A DNA stretch of 64,000 bases from Ciona savignyi (taxonomy: Eukaryota > Chordata > Ascidiacea > Phlebobranchia > Cionidae), in assembly GCA_000149265.1 (NCBI GenBank), contig CH003195.1, forward strand, positions 169,225 through 233,224, given 5' to 3'. How positions within the stretch are numbered: the first letter of the stretch is position 1; each line of letters starts with the position of its first letter. The translations under genes and the position numbers were made by a program. Positions 1 through 11,525 of this stretch are shown in pieces. The notes beneath the pieces were generated by a model. The model saw nothing but the letters and a program-made list of their open reading frames with translations. It had not been told where the DNA came from and did not search any database.

Positions 1-98
1 CCCACGGTGGGCGCGAGGGGATCTGACGATTACCCGTGTGTTAACCCCCTTGGTTTTTCCATTCAAGGGGATAAACATGAATATCCCGACCTATTCTA
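1..98 (+). mobile_element. SINE-A, tail half
   Basis: Covers the region from the CCGACGGTGGGCGCGAGG block to the GGGGATAAACATGAATATCC tail. It runs off the left edge and lies in a KEAP1 intron. Confidence 0.85.
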
Positions 99-152
99 AA
101 TAAGGACACCCCTAATTTAAACTATATCCTTTATTCCATCAACACTGCAAAC

Positions 153-3055
153 CTGGCCTATGTCGGGGGCCCGTGGCTTGTGCTTCACTGGTTTGTGGAG
201 GGTTAGTTCCTTGAAGACATGCGCGAGGTATTCCCTGCACCGTGGTTCCTTGTTCACCACGGGGCAGTTCTGTAGCTGCTGCTCCAGGAAAGTGGGCGTC
301 AAGGAGTGGCAGCGGACCTATGGGACAATGAGCATTGTGATGATGTCATAATGATGATGTCATAATGATGATGTCATAATGATGATGTCATAATGATGTT
401 GTCATAATGATGATGTCATAATGATTATGTCATAATGAAGATGTCATAATGATTATGTCATAATGATGATGTCATAATGATGACGTCATAATTAGAATTA
501 CTAAAGGGGCCGCTACAAATGTACAAAAGCAACAAGTAGTAAAAGTAATTCACTGAACAAGAAGTTTAAACACATCAAGAGCACATGCTGTACACAACAT
601 ACTTAAAAAGAGAATAAAATTAAAACTACAAAAAAAAAGTCCTGACAACACTCACAGTACCTACAATCTACAAATTTACAAAAGAACAACACAAACAGTA
701 TAACATTCCCTACAGAAAAATTACAATGTATCCTTGAATACAAAAGTAAAAACACATATAGTTGCTACAAACACACGTACCGCTTCCAGCAGCATCTTGA
801 GGTATTGCTGCCTTGACGAGGGGTCATACTGCACCCAACATAACACTGCATTGTAGACGTGGGACTCACAATCCACACGCACCTCATCCGCTGCTATTAT
901 CTTCGATAACCGGCATGGGGAGAGCGTTCGGAACTCTTCTGATTGTGTGACCTATGTGATCACATTCCGTTTAAGTTTGAGACGTCACATTGCGATTATG
1001 ATCACTATATGTTGTCATTATGTGTTTAAGATGCGGCCACTGTGTGATGTCATAATGTTTTCTATAAAATTGTGTGACATCATAATGTGTTTATGATGCT
1101 TTAACCCAAAACAAACGGTATCATAAGAATCTGCAGCTTACAGACAAGAGATTGTAATTTTAAACTGATTCAAATAAATAGCCGGTAAAACAAGTTATAA
1201 CACAAACCAAGTGAACTAATTTTATATTTTTACCTGCTAAATACATAACACGCACGATAAAATAACTCACCTCTTCAAAATGAGCACAAACATATTTTTC
1301 GATCTTTTTTTTCAAGTCGATACACCCTAGGTCTTCGGCAAACAATGCAAGCCCCAAACAGTTTGACGGTTCCAACTGGTTTTCCAGAAACCTAAAATGC
1401 AAGATTCTCAAGAAAAAGAAAAAGTAAATAATGGTTCCAAAATATAAAAGGTGACTTCTAATTGGTTTTCCAGAAATCTAAAATGCAAGATTCTCATGGT
1501 TGACATGGAAAAAATTACTGCAATTATATTGTGCGAAACGAGTCTACAGGAATCGACCAACACAAGACTGCTTGAAACAAGCTGCACTTGTTTTAAGTTA
1601 TAGATTTTTTTTAACGGTACCGGTATATTCAATATATATATACATTTTTAAATCAGTTTGGTTAATAGAATTATTTAGAATTAATAATTTAAAACTGCTC
1701 TGAAATAGACTCAAACAGCAAGAAAAAATTTTTTCGTCCTCACAAAATAAAATTACATACGTATGTTTATTAATATAATTTTTATTTTTTAACAACACCA
1801 CTGTTAACATCCCTTACGGATATTCCAAGAAATTTGCCTATTTAAAACATCATTAGTGTCTTATTTAAATAACATTAATTTGATATACTGGGTTGGTCAC
1901 TATAAAAGGCCTTTACTAGAACCATGAGGTGGACAGTTTTCAAGTTTTCTTCACGGTTGAGAATGCAACAACACAGGTCAGTGGGTTATTATATTTAAAA
2001 CCGACATCTAGGAGAACGTTTTTTTAATTACATAATTTTAGCCTTCAAATTCCGAAGCGTTACCTAATACTAGAACACTTAACTCCAGTCAAGGGTTGCA
2101 GTAGCTATTAAAGTGGGTTAAACATCTGCACCCTAAGCGGGTTTAAGCTGTTGATATCGAACTTACTTGCAGCAAATCTGCACCACATGATTCATCTGCA
2201 GCATGCACGCTCCCACCATAATGTAGAGGACACATTGCTCACTGATCAGGATCCGAGACGTGTAGGCGAAGTCGAGCAGCTTGGAAAATACATCCGGGTG
2301 AATCTCTCTCATGTTAACCTCAGACATATTACGCTCCCTGCAGCCACCTGTGGTGGGAAAGACGAGCTTGAATGGTGGGATTGGCATAAGCACTAATAAC
2401 CCAGCGGATCAATGGGTTCTACCAAGTTGAAAAAACGTTTAAATCATACACTGCAATAGCTCCGATAACCCGACAGTGGGCGCGAGGTGATCTGACGCTT
2501 GCCCGTGTGATAACCCCCTTGGTTTTCCCATTCACGGGGATAAACAAGAATATTCTATCCTATCCTAATTTAGTTGGACAAGTAGCACAAAACAGGGTAC
2601 AATTCCACTTTTAAGTAGTGAAACAAAAAAACAAATAAAAATATATATTTTGATGATCTAAATCCCTTATACCATGTAACTACTATCAAGTTACCAGTTT
2701 TTCAAGTTCTAAGTTAGTTTTAATTCATATCATTACCTAAAGTATAAGGCCTTATTGAACTAGCATGTATTTAACAATAGGCCGTTTTGATACTACTAAA
2801 AATAATTTACAGTTTTTTATACCGTATTCCTTGTTATTTTCATAGCAAGCAACAAAACAATTCGTCTTACCTGTAAACATGGCTTTAAAGTATGGCGAAC
2901 ATGAGGCTAAAACAAGTTTATGTGCAGAGAATTTCTTCTTTTGACCGTTGTATTCAAGTTTAATTGTGACATCACAAAGTAAGGCGCTTTGTCGTAACTC
3001 ATTTATTATTGTGAGGGAGTCACTTGGGTATTCCTTTAGTTCAAATCTCTCAATT
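153..3055 (-). CDS. keap1: KEAP1-like BTB-BACK-Kelch protein, partial (BTB and BACK/IVR exons)
   Basis: Substrate adaptor of a CUL3 ubiquitin ligase that in animals binds Nrf2 and releases it when its cysteines are modified. Five minus-strand exons join in frame: 3055-2871 (5' end uncertain), 2347-2167, 1391-1271, 951-781 and 317-153. The first two give a BTB domain (NELRQSALLCDVTI, FSAHKLVLASCSPYFKAMF, FSKLLDFAYTSRI). The rest give BACK and the linker (FLENQLEPSNCLG, VTQSEEFRTLSPC, AVRCHSLTPTFL, FKELTLHKP). The last two motifs point to KEAP1 rather than other Kelch-like proteins. Introns are canonical and phases agree at each junction. The start codon was not found, and the Kelch repeats must lie left of position 1. 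It could be a lineage-specific KEAP1 paralogue; family membership is secure. Confidence 0.85.
338..497. repeat. 14-bp tandem repeat (GATGATGTCATAAT)n
   Basis: About 11 units of a 14-bp sequence with small variants, in the KEAP1 intron just upstream of exon 317-153. Each unit holds TGATGTCA and the last reads TGACGTCA, a CRE-like octamer. Confidence 0.85.
1458..1502 (-). repeat. Partial duplicate of a KEAP1 exon start and its splice acceptor
   Basis: The segment around 1378-1417 (start of exon 1391-1271 with its acceptor) recurs about 80 bp further upstream in the gene with one change. It recreates an AG acceptor followed by a near copy of the first 20 exon bases. Confidence 0.6.
2398..2570 (+). 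mobile_element. SINE-A, 5'-truncated
   Basis: Starts at the CCCAGCGGATTAATGGG block and ends in (TATCC)n. It sits in the KEAP1 intron about 50 bp upstream of exon 2347-2167. Confidence 0.85.
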
Positions 3056-3101
3056 CTGTCGAATGATGATTTTAAGATGATTTTTTGGGGTAAACCAATA
3101 C

Positions 3102-3353
3102 GGTACCTCTAAATACTACAGGAGCGCTTGGACCGCTTGGAGCGCATGTAGCGCTTAAATCGCTTTGAGTGCTTGGATCGGTTGGATCGCTTACTACACT
3201 TAGTAATTACAACAGCCATGATATTAATGTTAGGGTTGGGGTTAAGGTTAGTTCTGGGGTTGAGATTAGTGTTTGGGACAGGGTAAGAATTACTTTCCAT
3301 AGCAATCTAAGTGATCCAAGCGATCCAAGCGGTCCTGTAGTATTTAGAGGCAC
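3102..3353. mobile_element. MITE-A copy with 9-bp target duplication
   Basis: Non-autonomous DNA transposon. The ends are inverted copies of GGTACCTCTAAATACTACAG, followed inward by degenerate GCTTGGATC runs. AAACCAATA flanks both sides, a 9-bp target duplication as in Mutator-like elements. The core is G/T-rich (GTTAGGGTTGGGGTTA). It lies just upstream of the first recognised KEAP1 exon. Confidence 0.8.
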
Positions 3354-3419
3354 CCAAACCAATAAGCCAAAACACATGATACCACCTACCTATCTCCGTT
3401 CATAGATGGAATGACTTTT

Positions 3420-4270
3420 CCGGGGCACTTTCCCATTATCCCACCCCCGTCATTGTTTGACTGGGCCCGCTTCCGTATCTTACAAGACATCGTGATCACC
3501 TGGCACCCAGCCAAAATAAACTGAACTTTATCTGTGTCATATTTTATCTATTTTCATGGCTCTGGAAAAGGATAAGGTTAGCAACTTTACAAACGAATGC
3601 TGTACAAGTAGGCAAGAAAGGTTTGGTATTTATTTGCTACATTCTTTTAGTAAATGTACCTATTTAGAACATTTTAGATGTTACTTTAAAAACCTTGGTA
3701 CATAGTTAGAAATCTCCCATATACCTTAACAACATTAAGCAGGACTATGGCGATTATTGCCTTTTTTATCTCTCGTTTTTGGTTCAAGTTTAGTAAAACA
3801 CACAACATCAGCACCAGAACATTAAACGTATAAAACTTATATTACTTTCCACTGCTTTATGCTTCAAGCTTCCCTTTACACTGCCTAGTTCCTTAAGTCC
3901 TAAGGTGATTTCGCGATTTAGGATATATTTTGACGCAATAAAAGAGAGCAGAGCGGCGTACGAACCTGAAAGCGTCCACAAATTCTAGGTAATCCTGCGA
4001 GAAACTCGCCCATAAACTTTGCTGAATCATTCTTCTGACCTCTTTCTGAGTTCAACCGCAGATAACTATTACCATAGAAATAAGATAAACAGCAACAAAA
4101 ATTATGACGTCAAAAGATATTAAATTCGAGTGATTTTTATGGATTGTATAGACTAGATTTTGAATAAAATTATTTTATAAAGATGTTTTACGGAAAAAAT
4201 GTTTAGGGTAAAACAAATTATAACCGAAATATTTTTATTAGGCCACACGTCTCTGATACTTGTTAAGCCG
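3420..4270. other. No gene recognised
   Basis: AT-rich DNA upstream of the KEAP1 BTB exon. A missing 5' KEAP1 exon could lie here, but I could not identify one. Confidence 0.4.
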
Positions 4271-4278
4271 TTGTTAAG

Positions 4279-4578
4279 TCCGGCCCGATGGTCTAGCGGT
4301 TAACTGCGTCGCCTTTCAATCGAAAGGTTGCAGGTGCGAAACTGGTCGCTAGCTAGTCGGTTGTGTCCTTGGGCAAGATACTTTACGGACATTGCCTGAA
4401 CTCAGCAAATTAATGGGTTCTACCAAATTAAAGGAACGTGTCTATCATATACAACACACTGCAATAGCTCCGGTAACCCGACGATGGGCGCGAGGTGATC
4501 TGACGATTGCCCGTGTGATAACCCCCTAGGTTTTCCCATTCACGGGGATAAACATGAATATCCTATCCTATCCTATCC
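4279..4578 (+). mobile_element. SINE-A, full length (reference copy)
   Basis: A tRNA-derived SINE of about 300 bp. The head GTCCGGCCCGATGGTCTAGC resembles a pol III A box in a tRNA D-arm context, and GGTTGCAGGTGCGAAAC stands where a B box is expected. Conserved blocks follow (GCTAGCTAGTCGGTTGTGTC, then CCCAGCGGATTAATGGG, then GGGGATAAACATGAATATCC), ending in a (TATCC)n tail. It resembles the composite SINE reported from Ciona (Cics-1, name from memory, not verified). Confidence 0.9.
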
Positions 4579-4599
4579 GTTGGCTTACTTGGTTTTGTT

Positions 4600-6380
4600 T
4601 CTGTGTGTGCGTGTAGTTTTTGCCGGCACTAACATAGCTCTGTATTTTTAAAACCATCACCAGAGTTTTTCAACTTACGTTTTTAGTTTTATATGTTTCT
4701 TTCGCCTACAGATTTTACAATACCATGTGTCTATTTGGAGGCAATTCATCTATACTGCCAGGATATTATTATTCCAAAGACACGTTGAAGGTCGCCCTTC
4801 TTTCTTACTTTCTTTTTTTACATGGAGTTTTATTTAATATAAATAAAATGATATTTAATATAAATGTGCACAGTAAGTGTACTTAAAACTAAGAGTGTCG
4901 TTTGACATTAGTGAAATTTTAGTTTAGGGTTTTTTCTTTAACCACTTCGGTTCACTTTTTGGTTTAACTTTCTCTTGATCGCGCCCTATCACACACTATT
5001 TTCAGAGCGTTATATCGTCCTAAGAGTTTTTGTTATTCACAGTATTGGTTTTCGTCTAGGTTTGGCGGCCGCGTCCGCTGTATTTATTTATTTATGTCCC
5101 CTTTTTTAAATGAAGTGTTTTAACGACTTTGTTCGTTTTGCCATATTTTTATGTTTCTGTGTCGTGAGTTGCTTTATTTGCCTTTGCTTAATACTGGGGC
5201 AAAAATAAATATAACTAAACTGCCACAGCGATCTTCTGGTTAACTCAATATTATACACACACACTTAAGAAACTTTTATGTTTTAGGAAAAAAATATGTA
5301 TTCAAATGTGATCGGTTTTGTTTAGTTACACGCTACAAAATACAACAGAAATGGCGAAACAGTACAGAAAAATATGGGATCAAAATCTATGACGTTGTGT
5401 GCTTTAACTAATTTTAGTCATAATCACTGATTGCCGGTTGTTGCCAACCGGTCCCAGTAAAACAAGTACAACGGTTAATGTGTTAATCGATCGGTTAACC
5501 ATGTTTTCATGGGAAGCGTGATAACGTCTCGCCATAAACGTGGGAAAATTGGGAGTTAAATTCTGGCAAACATACCACATCGTCTAGCTAGGGCTCAATG
5601 CATTCTAAGTTATAGCCGGCAGTACAGAAAGAGCATTGCCTCGTCAGTAACGCGCTGTGTGCTGTTAATTTTGCTTAGCGCTGTAATCCTGTGCTAAATC
5701 TAATAGTTATTTCGGGAGATATATGACTAAATGCGCATGGCAAGTAGAGACGATAAAACATTTTTTTTAGAGTGATATAGGTGTCTGCTTGACGTCATTA
5801 AATTTAGGATGACGTCAGTAAAAGAACGACTGTGTGGCTATATGGTCAGCGCAACCAATTCAAATAACATGCCGTTTAAAAATGGGAACCCAGTGAGCGG
5901 CTCATTATGGGTTCGATGGTATTGGACCACATATTAAAAGGTTGTTTAGTAGATATCTTTATAATGAAGCGTGCAGGCCATCAGAACCCAAAGATTATAT
6001 GTGCTTAACGATCAAGGCTTGTCTAAGCCTTAACGATTATATGTAAGTCTAAGGCTTAACGATTATATCTAAAACTTAAAGATCAAGGGTTGCAAACTCC
6101 AAGTCAGGATAACGGTTAGTTTTTGTTTAAAACAACCATTGTTCTGTCCAGTTGCTTGCTGCATTTTCATCTTTTTTCTTTTAAACTGAGCAATAAGGCA
6201 AGAATGTTATTCCGAATATACCCTCGTTACAACGCCTGCCGTTTATCCGCATACGGGGAGCTGTTTTTAATAATATAGAAATAGTATATACCTGTTTCGT
6301 TGTCCACTATACCTGTTTGTTGATGTCTCTATGCTTTTTATAAAAAAATATTAATAGAACTTAATTTTGATAGCAACATC
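4600..6380. other. No gene recognised
   Basis: AT-rich, with no convincing exon. About 5125-5215 belongs to a minor repeat (TTCGTTTTGCCATxTTT context) that recurs inverted at about 8760-8880 and again near 54110-54200. Near 6000-6085 there is a short tandem repeat of about 26 bp (AACGATTATAT). Confidence 0.5.
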
Positions 6381-6389
6381 AACAGCAGA

Positions 6390-6525
6390 GTGTGTTACCC
6401 ACAATAATATACACATTGTACTGCAGTTTCTCCCGTAACACGACGGAGTGCGCAAGACAATCTGTCGATTGACCTTGCTTTAACGTCTCTTTCATTTTTA
6501 ATCCACGGAAATAAAGAAGTAACCA
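6390..6525 (+). mobile_element. SINE-A, old and degenerate fragment
   Basis: Traces of the CTGCAATAGCTCCGGTAACC and CACGGGGATAAACATG blocks with many substitutions. Confidence 0.55.
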
Positions 6526-6871
6526 ATATACTACTATTCTAGCCTGATGCAACGGTCCATAATTTGCATGTACACGTTTGGTATAAAAATGAAATAATGT
6601 ATGAAAATAAATACAATTATGTTTCAAATCGGCCAAGCCTGTTTGTTTTAAGGCTTCATTTTCTCAGTGCTGTAGAAAATGAGACTTAACAAAACCGGCC
6701 TTTTACGCCGAACTATCACCGATTTACGAACTGACTACGTCACAATGCTATTTGTAAGGTAAAATTTAACTGAAAGATTTGGCAATAAAAAAACGGTGGA
6801 GGTCTTAATCTAATTGTGTGATTAACCTATTAAAATCTTGGTAGTTTATATACATAAAGAGTGTAGGAAAG

Positions 6872-7012
6872 AATAGGATATTCATGTTTATCCCCGTGAA
6901 TGGGAAAACCAAGGGGGTTAACACACGGGCAATCGTCAGATCACCTCGCGCCCACCGTCGGGTTACCAGAGCTATTGCAGTATTTTGTACATGATTCAGA
7001 TATTCCTTCATT
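6872..7012 (-). mobile_element. SINE-A, tail half
   Basis: Begins with GGATATTCATGTTTATCCCC and ends near the CCTTCAATTTGG block; the head is absent. Confidence 0.85.
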
Positions 7013-7740
7013 TGTTTAAGTAGAATTGATAGACAATAGAGGAGAGATTATAATATGGTGGTTTTAACATGTGTAGATGGCAAAAATGGATGTAAACGCG
7101 TCGAATTGCCATGTCCACATTGGTATATTAACACAGATATTGCTGTATGGTTATTAGCCCATTATACATTATTTCTTTCATTATTTCAATTCGCTCAAAT
7201 CGAGCTGTAATATGTCACGTCACGATGTGGATTTAGCGGACACGTCCAATTATACTAAAACTTGATAATTTATTGGTTTTTATATAGAAGTGTTCCAACG
7301 ATTAGCGTTTTGCCGTTTTGCCGTTTTTTTCCGTTTTCCAAATTTGTATCAATGGTCCTGCTTCGTGTTTTCATCGTGGAAACAAAAAATAAAATAAACT
7401 AAGAAAAAGCGATGGTGATCGTATTCAGCACATGTCTGGTCATACCCAGTTGTATTTTCTTCCAGACCGTACTGACATACAGATTTTGGTCGGGTTTTAA
7501 AGTTTAAAGAGCTGGCAACGCAAATAAAAATTTAATTGTCTGACTATCATGGCCCGCCGTCGGGTAGCCGGCTTATTGTAGTGTGGTTTAATAGAGGCTT
7601 GATTGATCTGACATTCCTGTGTTATATTGAACTGTTACATCAAGAGAGGATGTTTATGCACGTGGGAGGGAAATCAAAAGGGAAAAAAGTGAAGATTTAT
7701 AAACTTAAAACTGGCGTTATAGTCACAATATATTTATAGA

Positions 7741-7983
7741 AATAAGATATTCATGTTTATCCATGTGAATGGGAAAACTAAGGGGGTTAACACACAGGCA
7801 ATCGTCAGATCACCTCGCGCCCACCGTCGGGTTACCGAAGCTATTGCAGTGTGTTCCATATGATAGACACGTTGCTTCAATTTGGTAGAACCCACTAATC
7901 CGTTGGGTCCAGGCAATGTCCGTAAAGTGCCTTGGCCAAGGACACAACCGACTAACTAGCCAGTTTCTCACCTGCAAGTTGGC
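7741..7983 (-). mobile_element. SINE-A, head-truncated
   Basis: Tail through the CTAGCCAGTTTC block; the tRNA-like head is missing. Confidence 0.85.
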
Positions 7984-8192
7984 ACGATATATTTGTACAA
8001 ATTCCAGTCATAAAAAGGGCATCCTTCTACCATGTGTTCACGGCGAAGTGTACATGTTTATTATATATCACTTGGAGTAGGTATCAATTATCATCAAGTA
8101 AAAAAGCATAACATTGGAACTGTGGCGATTCAGGAGATTTTTATAGAATTTACACAACTATGGTTGATGGCCACTGCCATCATAATCGTAGC

Positions 8193-8493
8193 CCAGGATA
8201 GGATACGATATTCATGTATATCCCCGTGGTTGGGAAAACCAAGGGGGTTAACACATGGGCAATCGTCAGATTAACTCGCGCCCATAGTCCGGTTACCGGA
8301 GCTATTTCAGTGTGTTGTATATGATAGACACGTTCCTTCAATTTGGTAGAACCCAATAATCAGCTGGGTTCAGGCAATGTTTGTAAAGTGTCTTGCCCAA
8401 GCAAGCAACCGACCAACTAGCGACCAGTTTCGTACCTGCAACCTTTCGATTAAAAGACCACGCACTAAACCACCAGACTAGCCGGCCGGCCTA
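8193..8493 (-). mobile_element. SINE-A, full length
   Basis: Tail GGATAGGATACGATATTC through head CACCAGACTAGCCGGCCGG. Well preserved. Confidence 0.85.
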
Positions 8494-8499
8494 ATATCC

Positions 8500-9430
8500 A
8501 ACCAGTACGTAAAATATTATTATAACGTAACGTGATGATGGTACAAAATGGGAACCAACGACTAGATAATCGAATGTCTCCTGGGGCAGCACGTCGCCAT
8601 GGCCCATGCATCCATCATAATAATTTAGTCCAGTTAGATTTTCTCCTAATTTTAAGTAGGACCTACTTGTTGTATTTATTTATTAATTTTTTTAAGAAGC
8701 AGCAAAAAACGTCATAAACCAAACTACGAAAACAATACGGTTTCCCACATCTTCGGACTTATAGTTTAGTTTATTCATTTTTTGCCCCAGTATTAAAAAC
8801 TGGCAAACGAATCAAATCACGGCACGGGAACAGGAAAAGACGGCAAAACGAACAGTCGTTAAAACACGTCATTTAGAAGATTTCTTGGAAGAGTTTTTTT
8901 AAACAACGATTTTCTAATAAAACTATGTATTTTTATTCCTGATTTCCTTAATGTGATAGTTACGTTCTTGTAATTTAAAGAAAAAAAACAGATTTTTAGT
9001 GTTCACTTTAAAAAAACACTCCAAATACGGATTTCCCCTGTGCTGAGTTTTTCTATGATTCCATTACCACAGAAATCTTTGGAATGCATAAAAGTATTTC
9101 ATGGTCGGTCGCACAAGAGTTTAATGCCATTTAGACAACATTGACCTAATTGCAAGATTACAGTCTTTTTAAAGTGCGGTTTGTTTTATATGTTAAGATA
9201 AGTTAAAGAGTAGTCCTGTACTCTAACGAAATTATTCGATTGTCTAAAATTATCAGTTCTATAAAGACTGTCGTTTTATCGTTTTTGTCCGCTTGCCTTT
9301 TGGTATCAATACTTGTTATTTTAATTATCGTTTTAAAGTAGTTAAAACATAATAAACTAATTTGTTTAATTATTATTATACTTAAGTCCAAACCTAAAGA
9401 ACCTAAAGGTTAAAGGGTCAAAACCAGACA
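8500..9430. other. No gene recognised
   Basis: AT-rich intergenic DNA. About 8760-8880 is an inverted copy of the minor repeat at about 5125-5215. Confidence 0.5.
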
Positions 9431-9436
9431 TAAACT

Positions 9437-9557
9437 AGTTGGTTGTTGTGCAGGGCAATCAGCGGATATTGCTTTAACCCAATGGATTAATTTGTTGAAT
9501 GAAAATAGCATCAACGTCTCAATGATATACAACACAATGCAATAGCTTTGGCAACAG
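9437..9557 (+). mobile_element. SINE-A, degenerate fragment
   Basis: Recognisable CCCAATGGATTAAT and ACAATGCAATAGCT blocks only. Confidence 0.5.
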
Positions 9558-9572
9558 AAACATGTGTGCGAG

Positions 9573-9782
9573 CGGTACCTTTAAATACCACAGGATCGCA
9601 TGGAGCGCTTTAATCGCTTAGAGCGCTTGGATCGCTTACTATACTTTCGTAATTATAAAATCCATGATATTAATGTTAGGGTTGAGGTTAAAGTTAGTTT
9701 TGGGGTTGAGATTAGTGTTTGGGACAGGGTTAAAATTACTTTCCATAGCAATCCGAGCGATCCTCTAGTATTTAGAGGCACC
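9573..9782. mobile_element. MITE-A copy with target duplication
   Basis: Inverted GGTACC..TAAATAC ends. GTGTGCGAG lies on both sides (TGTGTGCGAG if a tenth base is counted). Confidence 0.8.
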
Positions 9783-9806
9783 TGTGTGCGAGTTACCGAA
9801 CAGTAA

Positions 9807-9880
9807 TGGGAAAAACTAAAAGGAGGGAAGCGGGAAGGAGGGAAACTGCACACTAAAATAAAGATTATGAGTTATGACAC
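9807..9880. mobile_element. MITE-B, one end only
   Basis: GGGAAAAACTAAAAGGAGGG terminus followed by AAACTGCACACTAAAAT. Truncated upstream of the MAGUK gene. Confidence 0.6.
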
Positions 9881-10028
9881 ATAAGACGTTCATTCTTGTT
9901 ACTACCATCTAATAAATGTTAAAAGAAAAATGTTTCATATAAGCACTTTTTTTTCAATTTGTTTTTATATAGTAAATTGAAGTAAGATACAACCATATTG
10001 TGTGAAAAACTGATGATTTTCTATCATA

Positions 10029-11525
10029 ATGCCACAAAAGCACAAGAAAGCAATGGACACCGTGTTGGAAAATCTAACCCATGATACTGAAAGACAAAAT
10101 TCTCTCCCTGAAAAAGACCTCAATTTTCTAAAGGTTATAATGGACAACCCAGTCATTCAATCCTTAGTTAAAGCTCACAGTACATTGGAATTCGGTAAGT
10201 TGGCACCGGTGTGTAATAACCTGTCCGCCTTAGTCGACGATTTTGTAAAAATACTTGGCAACACTAACGATGAAATGGAGTTATGCCAGACACTTGGATC
10301 TCCCCATATTAGAAGCTTGTTTAAAGCCCATGATGAAAGCTCTGGCTTCATGCAACATCAGTACGTCAATACATTGGGCTCTGGGAATGGTGATTGGCAA
10401 AATGCAATCCGTATGATTGGGATGTCGAAGAAAATGGATGAAAACCTTGGCTTGACTGTGGCGCTTGTTGATGATGATATAGTGGTGACTAGGATCTTGC
10501 AAGGTGGGTTAATTCACAAGCAAGGCTTGCTGCATGAAGGGGATGTTATCACAGAAATCAATGGAAACAATGTAAAAGGGAGTCCTGATCTATTGAAAGA
10601 ATACTTGAAAAAATCTGACGGGTCTTTCGTTTTAAAGACGATACCAAGCTACAAATCTTTACCACAAGAGGGCGGGGTGTTCGTAAAATGCAATTTTGGT
10701 TACTCACCACTCGATGACAGTATGATACCGTCGAAAGAAGCAGGTTTAAGTTTCGAGCGGAATGACATTTTGAAAATCGTGGACCGGCGCGATTTAAAGT
10801 GGTGGCAGGCTCAGCATGTGAATGGGCAAGGGGAGGCTGTGGGTCGAGCGGGGCTGATACCCAGTTCTGACTTACAAGAGCGCAGACGTGTTAACAAATC
10901 AACCATGTCAAAACCAGCGGCGCAAATGTATCGGTTGTCACAATACGAGTGTTTCAGTAGGGGTGATGTAACTCTTTATGAGGAGGTTACGTTCATGCCT
11001 CCTTTTACACGGAAGTTTATCGTTTTGATCTCAGAGGACCCAGAGTTGGCGCATAACATTAAAACGAAGCTTGTAAAGAAATACCAACATCTGTACAAGG
11101 CACCAATCACGCACACTTCAGATGACGACAAACTTAGTAATCTTAACTTCAGGGTGATGGAAAAAGATAAAATGCTGACGGGAATCCGGAAAAATCAATA
11201 TTTCGAACACGCCTTTCAGAACGAGCATATTTTCGGGACCAAATACAAATCAGTCACAATCGTCACAAAATCCGGAAAAATTTGCGTCAAAGACACATCG
11301 CCAAAAAACTTAAAATTTCTCATGTCCCCGGAATTCATGCCATATGTAATTCACGTTGAACCGATATCAGCTAAACCAGACAACATTACATTGGATGACT
11401 ATATGCACCTGGTTAACTTAACACTTACTTGTGAAAGTGAGCAGATATACTGCGAGCAAATCCATAACGAAGTCCAAGCGCTAGCCAAACGCTCCCAATG
11501 GGTACCAATCACATGGGTATATTAA
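10029..11525 (+). CDS. Intronless MPP-type MAGUK (L27-L27-PDZ-SH3-GK), probable retrogene
   Basis: Membrane-associated scaffold of the p55/MPP family, 498 aa in one uninterrupted frame from ATG to TAA. Two L27-like helical regions (about 5-112, with ELCQTLGSPHIRSLFKAHD), a PDZ domain (about 128-206, binding loop GLTV), an SH3 domain (about 216-284, ending RAGLIPSSDLQERRR), a hook, and a guanylate-kinase-like domain (about 327-498) ending QWVPITWVY, the family C-terminus. The GK P-loop region reads IVLISEDPEL with no GxxGxGK, and the nucleotide-binding arginine segment is replaced by THTSDDD, so it should not bind nucleotide and is more degenerate than usual. MPP genes are normally multi-exon, so the lack of introns suggests a retrocopy. 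The long frame argues it is still functional. I saw no clear poly(A) remnant. Confidence 0.88.
   Translation: MPQKHKKAMDTVLENLTHDTERQNSLPEKDLNFLKVIMDNPVIQSLVKAHSTLEFGKLAPVCNNLSALVDDFVKILGNTNDEMELCQTLGSPHIRSLFKAHDESSGFMQHQYVNTLGSGNGDWQNAIRMIGMSKKMDENLGLTVALVDDDIVVTRILQGGLIHKQGLLHEGDVITEINGNNVKGSPDLLKEYLKKSDGSFVLKTIPSYKSLPQEGGVFVKCNFGYSPLDDSMIPSKEAGLSFERNDILKIVDRRDLKWWQAQHVNGQGEAVGRAGLIPSSDLQERRRVNKSTMSKPAAQMYRLSQYECFSRGDVTLYEEVTFMPPFTRKFIVLISEDPELAHNIKTKLVKKYQHLYKAPITHTSDDDKLSNLNFRVMEKDKMLTGIRKNQYFEHAFQNEHIFGTKYKSVTIVTKSGKICVKDTSPKNLKFLMSPEFMPYVIHVEPISAKPDNITLDDYMHLVNLTLTCESEQIYCEQIHNEVQALAKRSQWVPITWVY

Noticed and set aside
3200-3300. GTTAGGGTTGGGGTTA stretches as interstitial telomere repeats
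   Set aside because: Irregular and always inside MITE-A or MITE-B cores; no TTAGGG array.
3169-3405. Open frames across MITE-A (also 9600-9806)
   Set aside because: They follow the repeat, not a gene; the frames differ between copies and match no family I know.
4279-4350. tRNA genes in the heads of SINE-A copies
   Set aside because: A- and B-box-like motifs are present, but the acceptor and anticodon stems do not pair and the unit repeats dozens of times with a common body.
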